64,000 bases of DNA. It comes from Melieria omissa. Its lineage: Eukaryota; Arthropoda; Insecta; Diptera; Ulidiidae. The stretch is taken from contig OZ020270.1 of NCBI GenBank assembly GCA_963971225.1, forward strand, positions 32,001,823 to 32,065,822, in the 5' to 3' direction. Made by a program: the position numbers and the translations under genes. The notes below the pieces were generated by a model. That model was not told where the DNA came from. It saw nothing but the letters and a program-made list of their open reading frames with translations, and ran no database searches. Below, one piece after another: positions 12,121 to 24,134 of this stretch (positions are counted from its first letter, which is position 1; the number at the start of each line of letters is the position of its first letter).

Positions 12121-14979
12121 GGGGCACAACTAGTTTGACCGCCTGAAAAAAGGAGATTTTTGTGAATTTTGAATTTTGTGAAGTATTGCATCGAATGTTT
12201 TAAAATTTTGCCGATATATTTATGCATAAATAATGAATACAAAGTAATTTTTTCAAATGAAAATATTCGATTTTCAGCAAGTTATCCACCATCTCCTGAG
12301 TCTTCAAAAAAAAAACGTTCTCCCACTGCTGCAGTGATTGTAGCCTTCGCAGTGCCTGAAATCAAAAAAACCAAAAATGTTACTTAACTAGGTTATATTT
12401 CCTATACAATGATCCTCGGTTGTAAAAAAAAATAAAATGCAACAAAATGGCGGTTTTTTGAAAACAAAATTAAAATTTTGCTGAAAAATCTGATGGTTTC
12501 TGGCCTGGCATAATTATACTTTTCATCCTATCATTAAACTGGAGGGTCATTGTATGGAAAAACAAATACACAATAAGCTAAAAAAAGACCCAAGTCGATC
12601 GGATGATTTGTTATCAAGTTACAGCTGCAGCAAATTTGAAAAATGTAGTTTTGAGAAAAACGCGTTTAAAGTTCTAAAACCGTGTTACCGCGTTGGTTGG
12701 TTGGTTGGTTCCAGTGGCGATGTTACATCCAACATGAACATCCAATTAGCGCGTTGGCGCCGTTTTGTTACCACTATTCCCGGTAGGTGCTTTATGGTAT
12801 ACTGATGTCTTCTAGACTCTACGATGGATATCCTATATCCAATCCGTGAGGTTGATGAAAGCGAGTAGCGAGTGTATGGTGCAGTTCGCTATCTCTTCGA
12901 GATTCTGGAATGTTGGTTTTCCCATCGTTTTCCATCTCCTTCTTGACAAGGCCGGACAGGCGCAAAGATAGTGGTGGACGGTTTCCTTCTCGTTCGGGTT
13001 TTCGCAGCTGTGACAGCTGATATTGAATGGGATCCCCATTTTAGCCGCGTGCTCACCAATGGGCCAGTGACCTGTGATGACTGCAGTCAGTCTCGCCACG
13101 TCCCGGCGGCCCTTGTTTAAGAACTCCGCGGTTCTCCTCTTATCATATGTTGGCCATAGTGATCTACTGATTTTACAGGATTCCATCCTCTGCCATCTAG
13201 TGTTGGCTTTGGCGAGGAAGTCCTTGGAGACCTCGCTCTTGATAGAGCCTAGTGGGGCGAGAACCGTCAGCGCCTCACTCTCATCCAGAGCGGAGCCTCT
13301 TCGAGCCAGTTCATCGGCCCGCTCGTTCCCGTCAATGTTATTGTGGCCCGGCACCCATATCAGGGTAACTTTGAACCGATGAGCTAGCTCTGTAAGGATC
13401 TTCTTGCATTCCACCACTAGTTTTGACGATAGGATCGACGAGTTCAGTGCCTTTATCGTGGATAGGCTGTCGGAAAGTTCGGTGATGTGGCTTTTGTAGG
13501 ATGTATCAACCAGTGCCATCCTGCCTGCTTCCTTAATAGCAAGCACTTCCGCCTGGAAAACGCTTGCTGTGTTTGGGAGCCGGAAAGATACACTTAGCTT
13601 AAGATGTTCGGAGAAGACTCCTGCTCCTACTCCACATTCCATCTTGGAGCCGTCAGTGTAGATTGTGGTGCCTAAGTTATTTAAGATGTTTCCCCTCTTC
13701 CATTCCAGACGGGAGGGGATACGGATATCATAGTTTTTCCCAAAAGTAATGGTGGGAATTGTGTAATCCGTAGTCGTGGTCAGGCACCTTTGCCCTTGTG
13801 ATAATAGACTACCGTGACCGTAAGGTCTGTCTTTCCAGCAACCTGTTTCTTTCAACCTAAGAGCGCTAAGGGTTGCGGTTTTCATGATATGCATATCAAT
13901 CGGGAGCAGGTGCGTCAGCACATTCAACGCCTCTGCAGGGCAGGATCTGATTGCTCCCGTGGTTCCAGCACAAGCTGTTCTTTGTAGCCTACCGAGCTTG
14001 GTGATGTTGTAATCCCTCCTCAGTGCCTTCCACCAGACCAGAGCTCCGTATGATAGTATTGGACGTACAACCATCTTGAACATCCATAGCATTAAACTTG
14101 GTCGGAGGCCCCACCTCCTTCCGATCATTTTCCTACAGGAGTAGAGCGCAAACCCTGCTCTGTGTATTCTTTGTTCAACGTTAAGCTTCCAGTTCAGTTT
14201 AGGGTCCAGAATAACCCCGAGGTATCTGGCACTAGACGAAAGGGATAACGTTGTGTCCTCGAGATGAGGTCGTCTAAAGGTCGGTATCTTGGTACGGTTC
14301 GTAAATAGCATCAGTTCGGTTTTGGTAGGGTTAACGCTTAGTCCACGTCCCGTGCACCAAGCGCTTAACCTATCCAGACCACCCTGAAGGATTCCGCTAA
14401 TCACATCAGGGCACATCCCCGATGCCATTACAACCACGTCGTCAGCATACGCAACCGTTTTGACCCCTCTCTGGTTGAGTTCCGTTAAAATGTTGTCCAA
14501 GGCACACACCCACAAGATAGGCGACAGTACCCCTCCTTGTGGTGTGCCTCTGCTTACAAATTTTGTAAGGTGGGTGTTACCAAGCATCGCGCTCACCACC
14601 CTCGTTTGGAGCATTGCAGTGACCCAGGTGCGTGTCTGTGCATTGACTCCAAGATTTACCAGCGATTCCTCTATCGCCCTAGTCTCTATGTTATTAAAGG
14701 CACCTTCTATGTCCATTAAGGCTGCCAGTGTATATTGTTTGTATTCCAGTGACCTTTCTACTGTTCGCACTACCTCATGGAGGGCGGTCTCCGTTGACCT
14801 ACCCTTTAGGTAGGCGTGTTGCCGCGTAGTGAACGAGACGGATTTGAGGCTCTGTATCTCAGAGACTTTTACGAATTCGACAAAATCCGTTCGTATACTT
14901 TTTCTATGATAGTTATACTATAAAAATATGAAATAAAACAAAAAACGAAATTTTCAAAATTTCAAACTAGTTGTGCCCC
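12121..14979. mobile_element. TTAA-flanked DNA element carrying a LOA fragment
   Basis: A perfect 18-bp terminal inverted repeat GGGGCACAACTAGTTTGA is found at both ends, flanked by TTAA (12117-12120 and 14980-14983). The sister Helitron C shows the empty site with a single TTAA at 17612-17615. TTAA duplication is typical of piggyBac and Kolobok superfamilies. No transposase is visible; the interior outside the LOA piece (12139-12689 and 14886-14961) is AT-rich and non-coding. Confidence 0.85.
12690..14885 (-). pseudogene. LOA/Bilbo-type retrotransposon, 5'-truncated RT and RNase H
   Basis: The 645-codon frame (12833-14770, continuing upstream without a stop to about 14885) holds the RT palm (LMDIEGAFNN, GTPQGGVLSP and AYADDVVVM boxes) and thumb (YLGVILDPKLNW). 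An RNase H domain follows, with catalytic acids in IYTDGSK, QAEVLAI, LSDSLST and GNERADELA, and WVPGHNNIDG just before the last. The Cys/His C-terminal motif (CHSC...HHYLCACP) is kept. The 3' end has an AACC-type short repeat at 12689-12707. It lacks endonuclease and ORF1. RT followed by RNase H is characteristic of the LOA group. Confidence 0.85.
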
Positions 14980-15738
14980 TTAAGTTTAAACAATAAGTAC
15001 ATCTTGAGAACTGAACCTCCGTTAAAACGGGATTTTTTTGAAATTCGGGGTGTAAAGGGGCAAAGCATGTGTTAAAGTGTTCTTTGAAGAAACGAGATTT
15101 AATAGACATAAAGCTTTCGAACTATCTGGAAATATTCTGGATCAAAACTCAACAAAACAAAATCAAAATTTAACTGGCCCAACAATGGGTTAAGGTATAT
15201 TTACGGAGAGACTCCGAAACAAACAACACGAACCGATGGACCTACTGACTTCAACAAATGTAAAAACAACTGAAATAAATAAAATTATACACGTGTTTCT
15301 CATTATTGTTAAAATCAAAATCTAACTGGATCAACGACGGGTTAAAAGTATGTATGGAGAAACAAATTTGTTTGGGTCTTTTGAAAGTACTCTTAGTGAG
15401 AAATAATTTGACACGTGTTTTCCCTTTTTTAAATATCAAAATCTAACGGGGTAACAATGTGTATAGAGAAACAAGATTCAATGGGCGTTCTGACTTCAAA
15501 CTAATCAAAAGCACTTCAACCGGGAAATAATAAAAACGTGTTTTAATTATTTGAAAATCGAAATCTACCATGGTTAACCAAGGGTTAAGAATTTGTTTGG
15601 AGTAAATGTGAAATGTCGAAATCAAAGATAGTTGGACCGGTTTTTTTTAATCAAAATCTGATGGGCTCAGCAATGGGTTAAGAATTCGTATCGGGGGAAA
15701 CAGGAGAGCTTGCGTGCAAAGCCGCAGGGCCCAGCTAG

Positions 15739-18372
15739 TCTTATATATAAAAAAACTTAACCTTCTGTAACGTGCCAGTTTTTGCGAAAACGGCTCATTC
15801 TTTCGGGAAAATTTTTTTTGTGTGTGATAGAAGATGTCAATGCGGTGGTTTATAGCGATATTACATGGTTGTACGGCAGGTGGGCGTGGCACCTCCCATA
15901 CAACCTAAATTTTTAATATGGTATATCTTCGGAATTATAAGTCGGATATCATTGAAATTTAGTACAGTGTCTTGGCGTAAACGTGTCATTCCACCGCACA
16001 GTGATTCGACTCCATACAACCGCGGGACAAAATTAGAAGGAGTGGTCCGTTCTTCATAAGATTTGGTATACCAGTTAAGCATGGTCTGCTGAATTTAAAT
16101 CTCCATTTTGTTTTTCTTAAACTGTTGTAGTTCGGCAATGACTGAAACTTAATTTTGCAAACTTCGTCATTTTTGGTGAGCTATAGCACCGAGTGTGTTG
16201 GCTAGATTTTTCAGATTTTACACTTAATCGGTAACATCAACATTGATTATTGCAACCAGTAACACAAACTGTCTTAGGACCCTTTAGTTTTGCAATAAAA
16301 ACGATAGTAATAGATGTATGTTTTGCATTTTTGCAGATTTTATCATTTTTCGTGCTGATTGCATACTTTTAGGCATAAATTAAATAAATTTTGTCGAAAA
16401 ATACGTGTTTGGACCAATTTTCAAATTGAATTATTTTCTGAGATCGGAAGATATCGGAGGATGTAATTACATTATCCGACAAAGAAAGAATGCTTCTTAA
16501 AATAAAAAAAAAACAGGAACATACTTTCACATACTTTTTAGATATTTTCCTCTAAGTTTTGCCAATTTTCAGATTTTTAATTTAGAAAAATTTTGAATTA
16601 AAAGTGAAGTAAAAGCCTACACTTTGCAAATTTTGAGAAAACATTAAAAGCGATAATGGCCACATCATTTTTTATTCTATATTGAAAGTTTAAGTAACTT
16701 CTTGGTAACCATGTATTTTTAAAATTTTTTTTACTCAATAGACTAAAAAACAGAAAATATGAGTTTCAACTTTTTTGAGAAAAAAGTTTCAACTTTGAGC
16801 TGTTTTTGCACAGACACTAATTGATTTTTTGCACAGATTTTTTGGGGTTTTCTTAGTTGGAGTTTTTTCTATCAAATGACATGAAAATCGTTAAAATCTG
16901 AGACCATAAATTTTTTGAATTTTGTCTATGGAACGAATCACTGTGCACCGGTAAAATTTAATAGGCGTTGGACAAGGGGACGTGGCACCGCTCATACAAC
17001 TCAATTTTTCAATACGGAATAGCTCCGAAATTATAAGTCGCTGAGCATTGAAATTTGGTACGTTGTCATGGCGTAAGCGTATCATTCCACCGGTAAAATG
17101 TAATGGGCGTTGGACAAGGGGCGTGGCACTTTTTAAATTCCGGTGGAACTATAGCATTCACATCAATGACACTCGGTACAAATTAACGATTAAGTCGTGT
17201 CTTTTGGCAGGGAGAAAAAGGTGGATTCTGGACAAGAGGCGTGGCACCGCCCATGCAACTTAATTCTTTAATATGAAATATCTCGGAATCGTTAGCCGCA
17301 CAGCATTGAAAGTTGATGTATCGTCGTCTCATAAATGTGTCATTCTACTGATGAGATTTGGTGGGCGGTTGACAAGGGGTGTGGCACACTTTTTATGACC
17401 CAACATTTCAACAGAACTGTAAGTCGCACATCAATCAAAGTTTGTACGAACTTTCCACTTAGTAGCACAATTCGACTAGAAGAAAGTTATGAGCATTAGA
17501 CGAGGGGCGTGGTACCGCCTCCATTTTTTTATACATAGGTTGTTTATCCTGGCTGACTGACTGATTGATTGATTTATAATCGCCCAGCCCAAACCGCTGA
17601 AGCTACAAACATTAAGTTTAAACAATAGGTACATCTTGAGAACTGAACCTCCGCTAAAAGGGATTTTTTGAAATTCGGGGTGTAAAGGGGCAAAGCATGT
17701 GTTACGGTGTTCTTTGAAGTAACGTGATTTAATAGACATATTGATTTCAAACTATCTGGAAATATTTTAGATCAAAACTCAACAAAACAAAATCAAAATT
17801 TAACTGGCCCAACAATGGGTTAAGGTTTATTTACGAAGAGACTCCGAAACAAACAACACGAACCGATGGACCTACTGACTTCAACAAATGTAAAAACAAC
17901 TGAAATAAATAAAATTAGACACGTGTTTCTCATTATTTTTAAAATCAAAATCTAACTGGATCAACGACGGGTTTAAAGTATGTATGGAAAAACAAAGTTT
18001 TTTGAGTCTTTTGAAAGTACTCTTAGTGAGAAATAGTTTGACACGTGTTTTCCCCTTTTTTAAAAATCAAAATCTAACGGGGTAACAATGTGTATAGAGA
18101 AACAAGATTTATTGGGCGTTCTGACTTCAAACTAATCAAAAGCACTTCAATCGGGAAGTAATAAAAACGTGTTTTTAATTTTTTTGGAAATCGAAATCTA
18201 CCATGGTAAGCCAAGGGTTAAGAATTTGTTTGGAGTAAATGTGAAATGTCGAAATCAAAGATAGTTAGGCTGGTTTTATTTCAATCAAAATCTGATGGGC
18301 TCAGCAATGGGTTAAGAGTTCGTATCGGGGGAAACAGGAGAGCTTGCGTGCAAAGCCGCAGGGCCCAGCTAG
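15739..18372 (+). mobile_element. Non-autonomous Helitron C (last of tandem array)
   Basis: It starts TCTTATATATA at 15739 and ends CTAG at 18369-18372, followed by host T. Copies A, B and C share first and last ~150 bases almost unchanged. It holds the Transib-like insertion at 15997-16945. Removing 8291-18372 as a whole rejoins A and T of the host LINE and restores its reading frame through the RT palm. Confidence 0.88.
15997..16945. mobile_element. Transib-like non-autonomous DNA element with RSS-like ends
   Basis: Both ends start CACAGTGATTCG, and the target CACCG is duplicated (15992-15996 and 16946-16950). Sister Helitron repeats show the empty site with one CACCG. A 5-bp GC-rich duplication and a CAC-starting terminus are Transib hallmarks. 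CACAGTG equals the V(D)J heptamer. At the left end 23 bases separate it from ACAAAATTA (16027-16035); at the right end 13 bases separate it from ACAAAATTC. The 949-base interior is AT-rich without a coding frame. Confidence 0.78.
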
Positions 18373-18633
18373 TATACATTATAAATATAAGTGGTCCTAG
18401 CACGGATCCTTGAGGGACGCCTCTTGGTACAGCAAGGACGTCCGAAGTAAGATTACCTATGCTTGCAGCTTGGGTTCTATTTGACATATATGATTTTATG
18501 ATATCAACTGCAGTTTTTGAAAAATTAAAAAGATTTGCAAGCTTGGTAAATAAAATGTCATGGTTAACAGAGTCGAATGCTTTTGAGTTGTCAAGAAGAG
18601 TCAACAGGGTTTGTTTTTTCGCATCTAACTGTG
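18373..18633 (-). pseudogene. LINE ORF2, central reverse transcriptase part
   Basis: The minus-strand frame carries LLDNSKAFDSVNHD (catalytic Asp block) and PRGVPQGSVLGPLIF, and ends at the Helitron junction in Met-Tyr. The residues Ile-Asn-Asp follow at 8290. At the other end it continues into 21903 after removal of the TG...CA element and one TGTG. Confidence 0.87.
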
Positions 18634-21600
18634 TGTACTGGGCTGCATATAAAGACTCAGATACATAAAACAGGGCCGCGTATTAATGCGACGCACTGCA
18701 CTAATCGCTAGCGCTAATCAGCCCAGCGCTAATCAGCCTAGCGCTAATCAAACTAGACTTGTTCAGCAGTGATCGAGTGAGCGCTAGCTAGTGCTCGTAT
18801 TCACACTCGGCAGCCAACATGGTTGTTGTTGTTGTCATGCTGAGCCACCCACGCTGGCGAACGTGAGCGCAGGACTTTCGCGCTTCACTTGCGCATTCTC
18901 TTTTGCTGTGCGTTCGTACTGCGCTAGCGCGGCGCTCTTAAATCGAATCTGCGTATCCAGCAGATAGTGGGGTGTGGCGGTGGTAGTGCACTTCGGCCGC
19001 GCTGCACTTTATGACCTTGCGCGAAGTGTTGGTAGGATGCATTTCGGCTGCCGGCACTTGCTATTCCAAGCATGTTGTTGTTGTGTCGTGCAGCTGGTGA
19101 AGTCTTTGCCGTTCTGGCTGCTGCATTCCACCAACCACGTAAAGGTCACCCCATGCACCAAATTTTGTCGCATTTCTGCAAAGAAGTGGGGTGATCTGCT
19201 GGAATTTGGAAGATCAGGCGATTATGCGCTGTTGCGGCAAAATTTGCCTTTATAAGCGGCCGCCGCAGTAAGATCGGGGAAGTCGTTGATAAGTCGATGA
19301 TGAGTCGATAAGTAGTGGCAGAGCATTACGTCGAGGAAGAGCCGTGACCAGTGATATTGGCGTTTCGTCGGCGCTCAGAAATTGGCCTGTGAAAGTTCGT
19401 TCGGCCACTAGTGACAGAAGACTTTGGTACAGACAAAACCAAAATGAAAGTGGTAAAGTGCGCGGACAAAGTGGCCAAAGCAATGGCATAATTTAAAGCC
19501 GAATTATCCAGTACCAAGTGTGTGGGCAACATTTCGCAAGGCCAAAGTTCAGCAACCAACTGTGGTGCTAAAAACTATCTTATAAAATGCGTGTGCAATA
19601 ACTATTCCGAATTCTGCCATAAAAATTCCGATTCATAATACAGCCCAAAAATTTGTGAATCCGGCCAAAGTGGGAAAAATGCTAGTGTCACAAACCTGAT
19701 CCAATCTGTTAACCAAAAGAAAATACTAGCTAAACTAAAACTAAGCCAAGTTATTACTATGCCAAACGAAACTGTGAGTGAAAGGTCGACGAAAAAGAAA
19801 TGCTGAATAACGAATACTACTGCTGCCCGGGAATGCTGCTGAGAATGCTGAAAGACCAGTCATCGTTGGAGTCGCTAGAAGCTGCGAGACTCATACCAGG
19901 ATATTCTAGGAGCGTGCAAAGTTGTTGAATTTTTTTTATAATATAAAAGCTAATTAAAATTTCTTAAAATATGTGCGTCATATTTCTAAATTTTTCTTAA
20001 ATTAAATTTGCTAATAACTAACTCCAAAATGGGAAGACATTTTTTTTCTAACTAAAATCCTTATACAAAATTTATATTATTCATGATAACATGTGTTTTT
20101 TTTTCTAATTAAAATTTTGACAAAAAAAAATGTGGTGTATTTATTTAAAAGAAGAAAATGTATATGAAAAATTGTGCTAAAACAAAGCAAAAAATATACA
20201 TATATTTTTTTATTAATATTTTATTCTTAAGATTTAATTTTTGTTAAAAATTAAAACTATTAAAAGTTAACTACCATTTTTTTTTGAAAAAAAAGGGAAA
20301 CCAAAATGAAAATGTCAAAAAGGTTATTTCTTCTCACTATTCTATTTTTAAAAGCGTTTTTTTATGTCATTAAAAATTATAACTGAAACATGAATTTATC
20401 CTATGAAAAATTAAATTTACGAAATATTTAGCAAAAGAAAAGCGAAGAAGAAAAAAAAAAAAAAACAAAACAACTGGGTTATATCGAAAAAGACAGAAAA
20501 ACGCACTTACACCTATGACAAATTTTCGTTCCACAAAACCCTATTTAGCACATCACGTTCCTGAAGACGCGCATCATGTCGCTGGGCCCAACGCATCGAT
20601 GGAGCGAGAAAAACCGTGAGTGAACCAATAACATTTTAATATATTTTTATATATATGGGTTTTCGTGCGTTTATTTGAAAAAAAAAGGAAAGAAAAGAAA
20701 CGAAAAAGGGATAATGTCTAAGAAAAAAAAATAACAATACAATTTGCGGAAAATTCTGAGAATTAGTTAAAATAAGAAAAAGGAATTTTGAGAAACAAAA
20801 AGAATTTTTTTAATTTTAAAGTTTGATTGGAAAAGTAATTTAAATTGGAAGAAAAAGGGAGAAAGAACATTTATTTTTTTTCCTATTTTTGAAAGTATGG
20901 GTTTTGGTTTTTTTTATGATGAAATGTTGGTTAATTTTTTTTTGGAATATTTGTCTAAGTCTAAGAAAACGGTATGATTTAAGTAACTGAAAAAGGCATT
21001 TTTCTTCTCGAGTTAATTTAATTTTAAGCTTTTGTTGATACTTTTTTTTTTTGAAATTTAATAAATAAAATTACAATTAAAATTTAATTATAATTTGAAC
21101 ATGCCAAATAGTTTGGAAATTAGATGAAGAATTTGATTTTGTATTAGGTTAAGATTATGGAAATAAAATTGTTAGTATGATTGCTTAAGCTTAAATAATG
21201 TTTGGTCTGTCACTGAAGTGGGGTAAGGAGGGTTAATTTTTTCCAATTGGGTTTCCAAATTTCACCTTAGGAAACAAATGGCAGGGCGGGTTAAGAGCAT
21301 CCCATTCAATGAGGCGATGCTGAGGAATCGGAACAACAGCAGCAATGGTACTTGCTACCATGTCCGTCCGCTATGTCAGGAGTTAAAGCGTGTGCATAAA
21401 AATAATTGTATGTTAGTGTATGTGTGTATGTATCTTTTGTTGTGATTTTCCGGTTGTAGGCTGCTAGGTCGTCGTTGCGGTGTTTGCTGATGTAGATCCA
21501 AATGGCTGTAGGTGAGGCGGTATGGCTACGGAGCGGACTTGTTGGAGTGGAACCCACGCCAGCTGAAGCTACGGGATAACCAAAGCCAGATGCACGCGTC

Positions 21601-21902
21601 CAACAAAACCGCTGGCCCCGTAGTCATACTCGTGCTCACCGGTCGAATGTAGGGTGCCGGCATACATGCAACATGAGGACGACTAGCGGTGACCTGCCCC
21701 AAGGACTGAGGAGGTGCAGCGGCAGCAGAAGCAAAAGGCTAGAAACCCAACAGCTAGACACACCGATCTAAATTCGTGGCGCTCAACGGGAGGCATGCCA
21801 CATGTAGGTACATACAAACACCTACTAGGAAATGGCGCCCAACGTGAGTCCGCTACGAACGTGGGCCATGCCGTATGATCGACCGCACACATGCACATAA
21901 CA
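18634..21902 (+). mobile_element. Unclassified 3.27-kb non-coding TG...CA element, copy 1
   Basis: It starts TGTACTGGGC and ends CACATAACA, flanked by TGTG (18630-18633 and 21903-21906). Excision with one TGTG restores the LINE frame. The size, TG/CA ends and 4-bp duplication suggest a very long solo LTR or a retroelement derivative. There is no ORF. Near the start are three tandem copies of a roughly 15-bp AGCGCTAATCAGCC-type unit (18709-18750). Much of 19920-21180 is very AT-rich. Two tRNA-Lys primer-site-like motifs lie close to the right end (TGGCGCTCAACGGGAGG near 21779 and TGGCGCCCAACGTGAG at 21833-21848). An inverted copy is at 50819-59755. Confidence 0.75.
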
Positions 21903-22780
21903 TGTGTTCTGATTTCTTCGGACACATCAATAAGCGCAGTCACACAACTTCTCTTTGTTCTAAAGCCCGATTGTCTTTCGGTTATCAGTTTGTTTTGTAT
22001 TAAATATGTACTCAATTGTTTATGGATGAGATGTTCCAATGCCTTTGATAAATAGGATAATATCGCAATTGGTCTAAATTCCCCATTTCCTTTTGGAATT
22101 GGTATTATCTTTGCCATTTTCCAGTTTTGTGGAAATGTTGAGGTGGTAAAAATTGAATTGAAACGATATGTGAAAAATGGCAGTAATATTGGGAGGAGTC
22201 CTTTTATAAAACTAGGGTTCATTTCATCAAATCCCACAGCATTTGATTTAACTGACTGAAATGCTTGCCAAACCTCCAACTGATGCACACAACAGAGACT
22301 AAAAGAATTTTCAGAGCTAGGGTTGTTCTGATTCTGTGTAGTCCCTGGGCGTTTTGCATTTGCCATGGTTGCTGGTAAATTCAGAAAATTTATATTTAAT
22401 TGGTTAACATCAATTTCAGAGGGGCTGATTGACTTGGATATTTTATTGTTGATACCAATTTTACGTATATGTTGCCACTTTTGCTTTGAGCCAATGCATG
22501 AACTGAATTTACTCTGATAATATCTTCTTTTTGCTTTTTTAAGTCTGCTTACTACGAGAGCTCTAACCATTTTGAATAGTGCATACAAATTTGAAGTTTT
22601 ATATCTTTTCCATTTGATGTAAGCATCGTCACGTCCGCGGATCAGTTTTTTAATGTTATCGTCTCACCACTCCTTTTGTGCAACACGAATTGTTTTGGAT
22701 TTTATAGGAACAAACTCATTAAAAAGATTGGAAATGTTATTTTGTAAGAAGTTGACTTGGTCATCAACATGTGCCATATG
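21903..22780 (-). pseudogene. LINE ORF2, N-terminal reverse transcriptase part
   Basis: The minus frame runs from a linker (RGRDDAYIKWKRYK) through VGFDEMNPSFIKGLL, IPIPKGNGEFRPIAIL and ERQSGFRTKRSC. It stops at the TG...CA insertion in an Arg-Thr codon pair. An in-frame TGA lies at 22664-22666 in a Trp-rich spot, and a frameshift near 22780 separates it from the endonuclease. Confidence 0.83.
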
Positions 22781-23460
22781 GTATTAGGCTGAAATCGTAT
22801 TTCAGAAATATAAGGTCATGTTTAGAGAAAGCAGGTGCTGAGAGTTGATCATATAACAAAATGTGCTCTTTGCTGCTTACTAGAAATAGATCTAGAAGTG
22901 TGCTACTCGTTTTTGTAAAGTGCGTCGGGTACGCAGAGTTGGCTAAGTAGAGTCCAGATGTCAACATTCTATTCACTAGGTTTCTTTCAACAATAATATT
23001 GCTATTAAAGTCACCCGTAATAATTAAGTCACTGTATGAAAGAAATAAGTTGTTTAGGACCACCATGAGTGGATCAAGATCGACATTACGATTTGGCCTG
23101 TATGCACAACCAACAAGTATTCTGTCTGCGTTATTATAGACCTCAAGAAAAACATATTCAATATTGTCTCCAACCGACGATTTGCAACATGATTTACATT
23201 TGATTCCGCTTTTCACATAAATGGCCACCCCACCAGCATGCGTCTCTCTATCTGCCCTAAATATTTGATACCCATCGAGTTTACAAAGTGAGTCGTTTAG
23301 TTCTGGAGCAAACCATGTCTCAGATACGCAAGCAATATCTACACCTGAGCATTCAAACAAGTGACGAAACTCGTAAATTTTTTAAAGTAGACTTTGCGCA
23401 TTGATGTGGCATATACTCAATCCTTTTCGACTTCTATTCAAGACACGAATCATTTCGTAG
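22764..23460 (-). pseudogene. LINE ORF2, AP-type endonuclease domain
   Basis: The frame shows the endonuclease blocks: a CHINAQSLL start near 23410, SETWF (catalytic Glu), the GGVAIYVK block, IITGDFNSN (Asp and Asn) and SKHDLIF (final Asp-His pair replaced by His-Asp order SKHD). An in-frame TAA near 23380 breaks the beginning. This enzyme would nick genomic DNA to prime reverse transcription. Upstream, 23461-24134 is inter-ORF sequence with one weak frame and no domain I recognise. Confidence 0.8.
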
Positions 23461-24134
23461 CAATTGCCTCTGGCGGTAGATTCACAGGTATTCAGGCCCA
23501 TTGTAATAAATGTAAGCAAAATTTGCTACTTTAGTAACGCCGTCTGAAGTATTAAATGTGTAAACAAAAACAACCTTTGGAGAGTACATCTTAGCTTTAC
23601 TCGGAGGTGATAGTATAGTTAAACATAGTGGGAAACAAGAAGATAGGGAAAAAGAAAAAATAAGTAAAGAGCTGTGCAGTCTAATTGCAGTTGTTGCTGT
23701 CATAAGCATTGTTGTTGCTATGATCAACACGCTCGAGACATCCATGCGTGTAGAGTAGGAGCTCTCCGATTTGTGAATAACAGCCGCTGCACTAACATTG
23801 ATCAGACAGCTCATATCTATCTCGATGATGTTGTTGGAGCTATGCTGAGTCGCGAGCGAGAGAATCACTCCGAAAAAGAATTTTGTGTTGGTGAACTTCA
23901 GCAGACTGAGCAATGTTAGTTCGCTCGTTCTCATCATGTCCAGGAAGTGTGTATTGATCTAACATGTGAAGCGAATTAATGCAGGTGGGAGAGTCATCCA
24001 CACTTTTCTTTACATGCACGAGCCCACGCCGAACGAAGGCAGCTGATAGCCGCTTTTACTTTTTGTACTTAATCGCAGTTTTGAGAATATGATGATTTGC
24101 TTTAGTAAGACTCTCATTAATGTAAATAGGAGTA

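Larger units (their letters stand above)
11125..15738 (+). mobile_element. Non-autonomous Helitron B (second of tandem array)
   Basis: It starts TCTTATATATA directly after the CTAG of the preceding copy and ends CTAG at 15735-15738. Without the TTAA-flanked insertion at 12121-14979 it is about 1.75 kb. Both repeat domains are present: 265-base units (GGCACCGYCC at 11643 and 11911) and the AT-rich units at 15000-15690. It is shorter than copy A, probably by loss of repeat units. Confidence 0.87.

Noticed and set aside
12169..12387. 72-codon plus-strand frame in the TTAA element
   Set aside because: Short, AT-rich, no motif; chance frame.
23482..23937. 151-codon minus-strand frame between LINE ORF1 and ORF2
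   Set aside because: No recognisable motif and its composition fits inter-ORF sequence; retained only as a note in the endonuclease entry.
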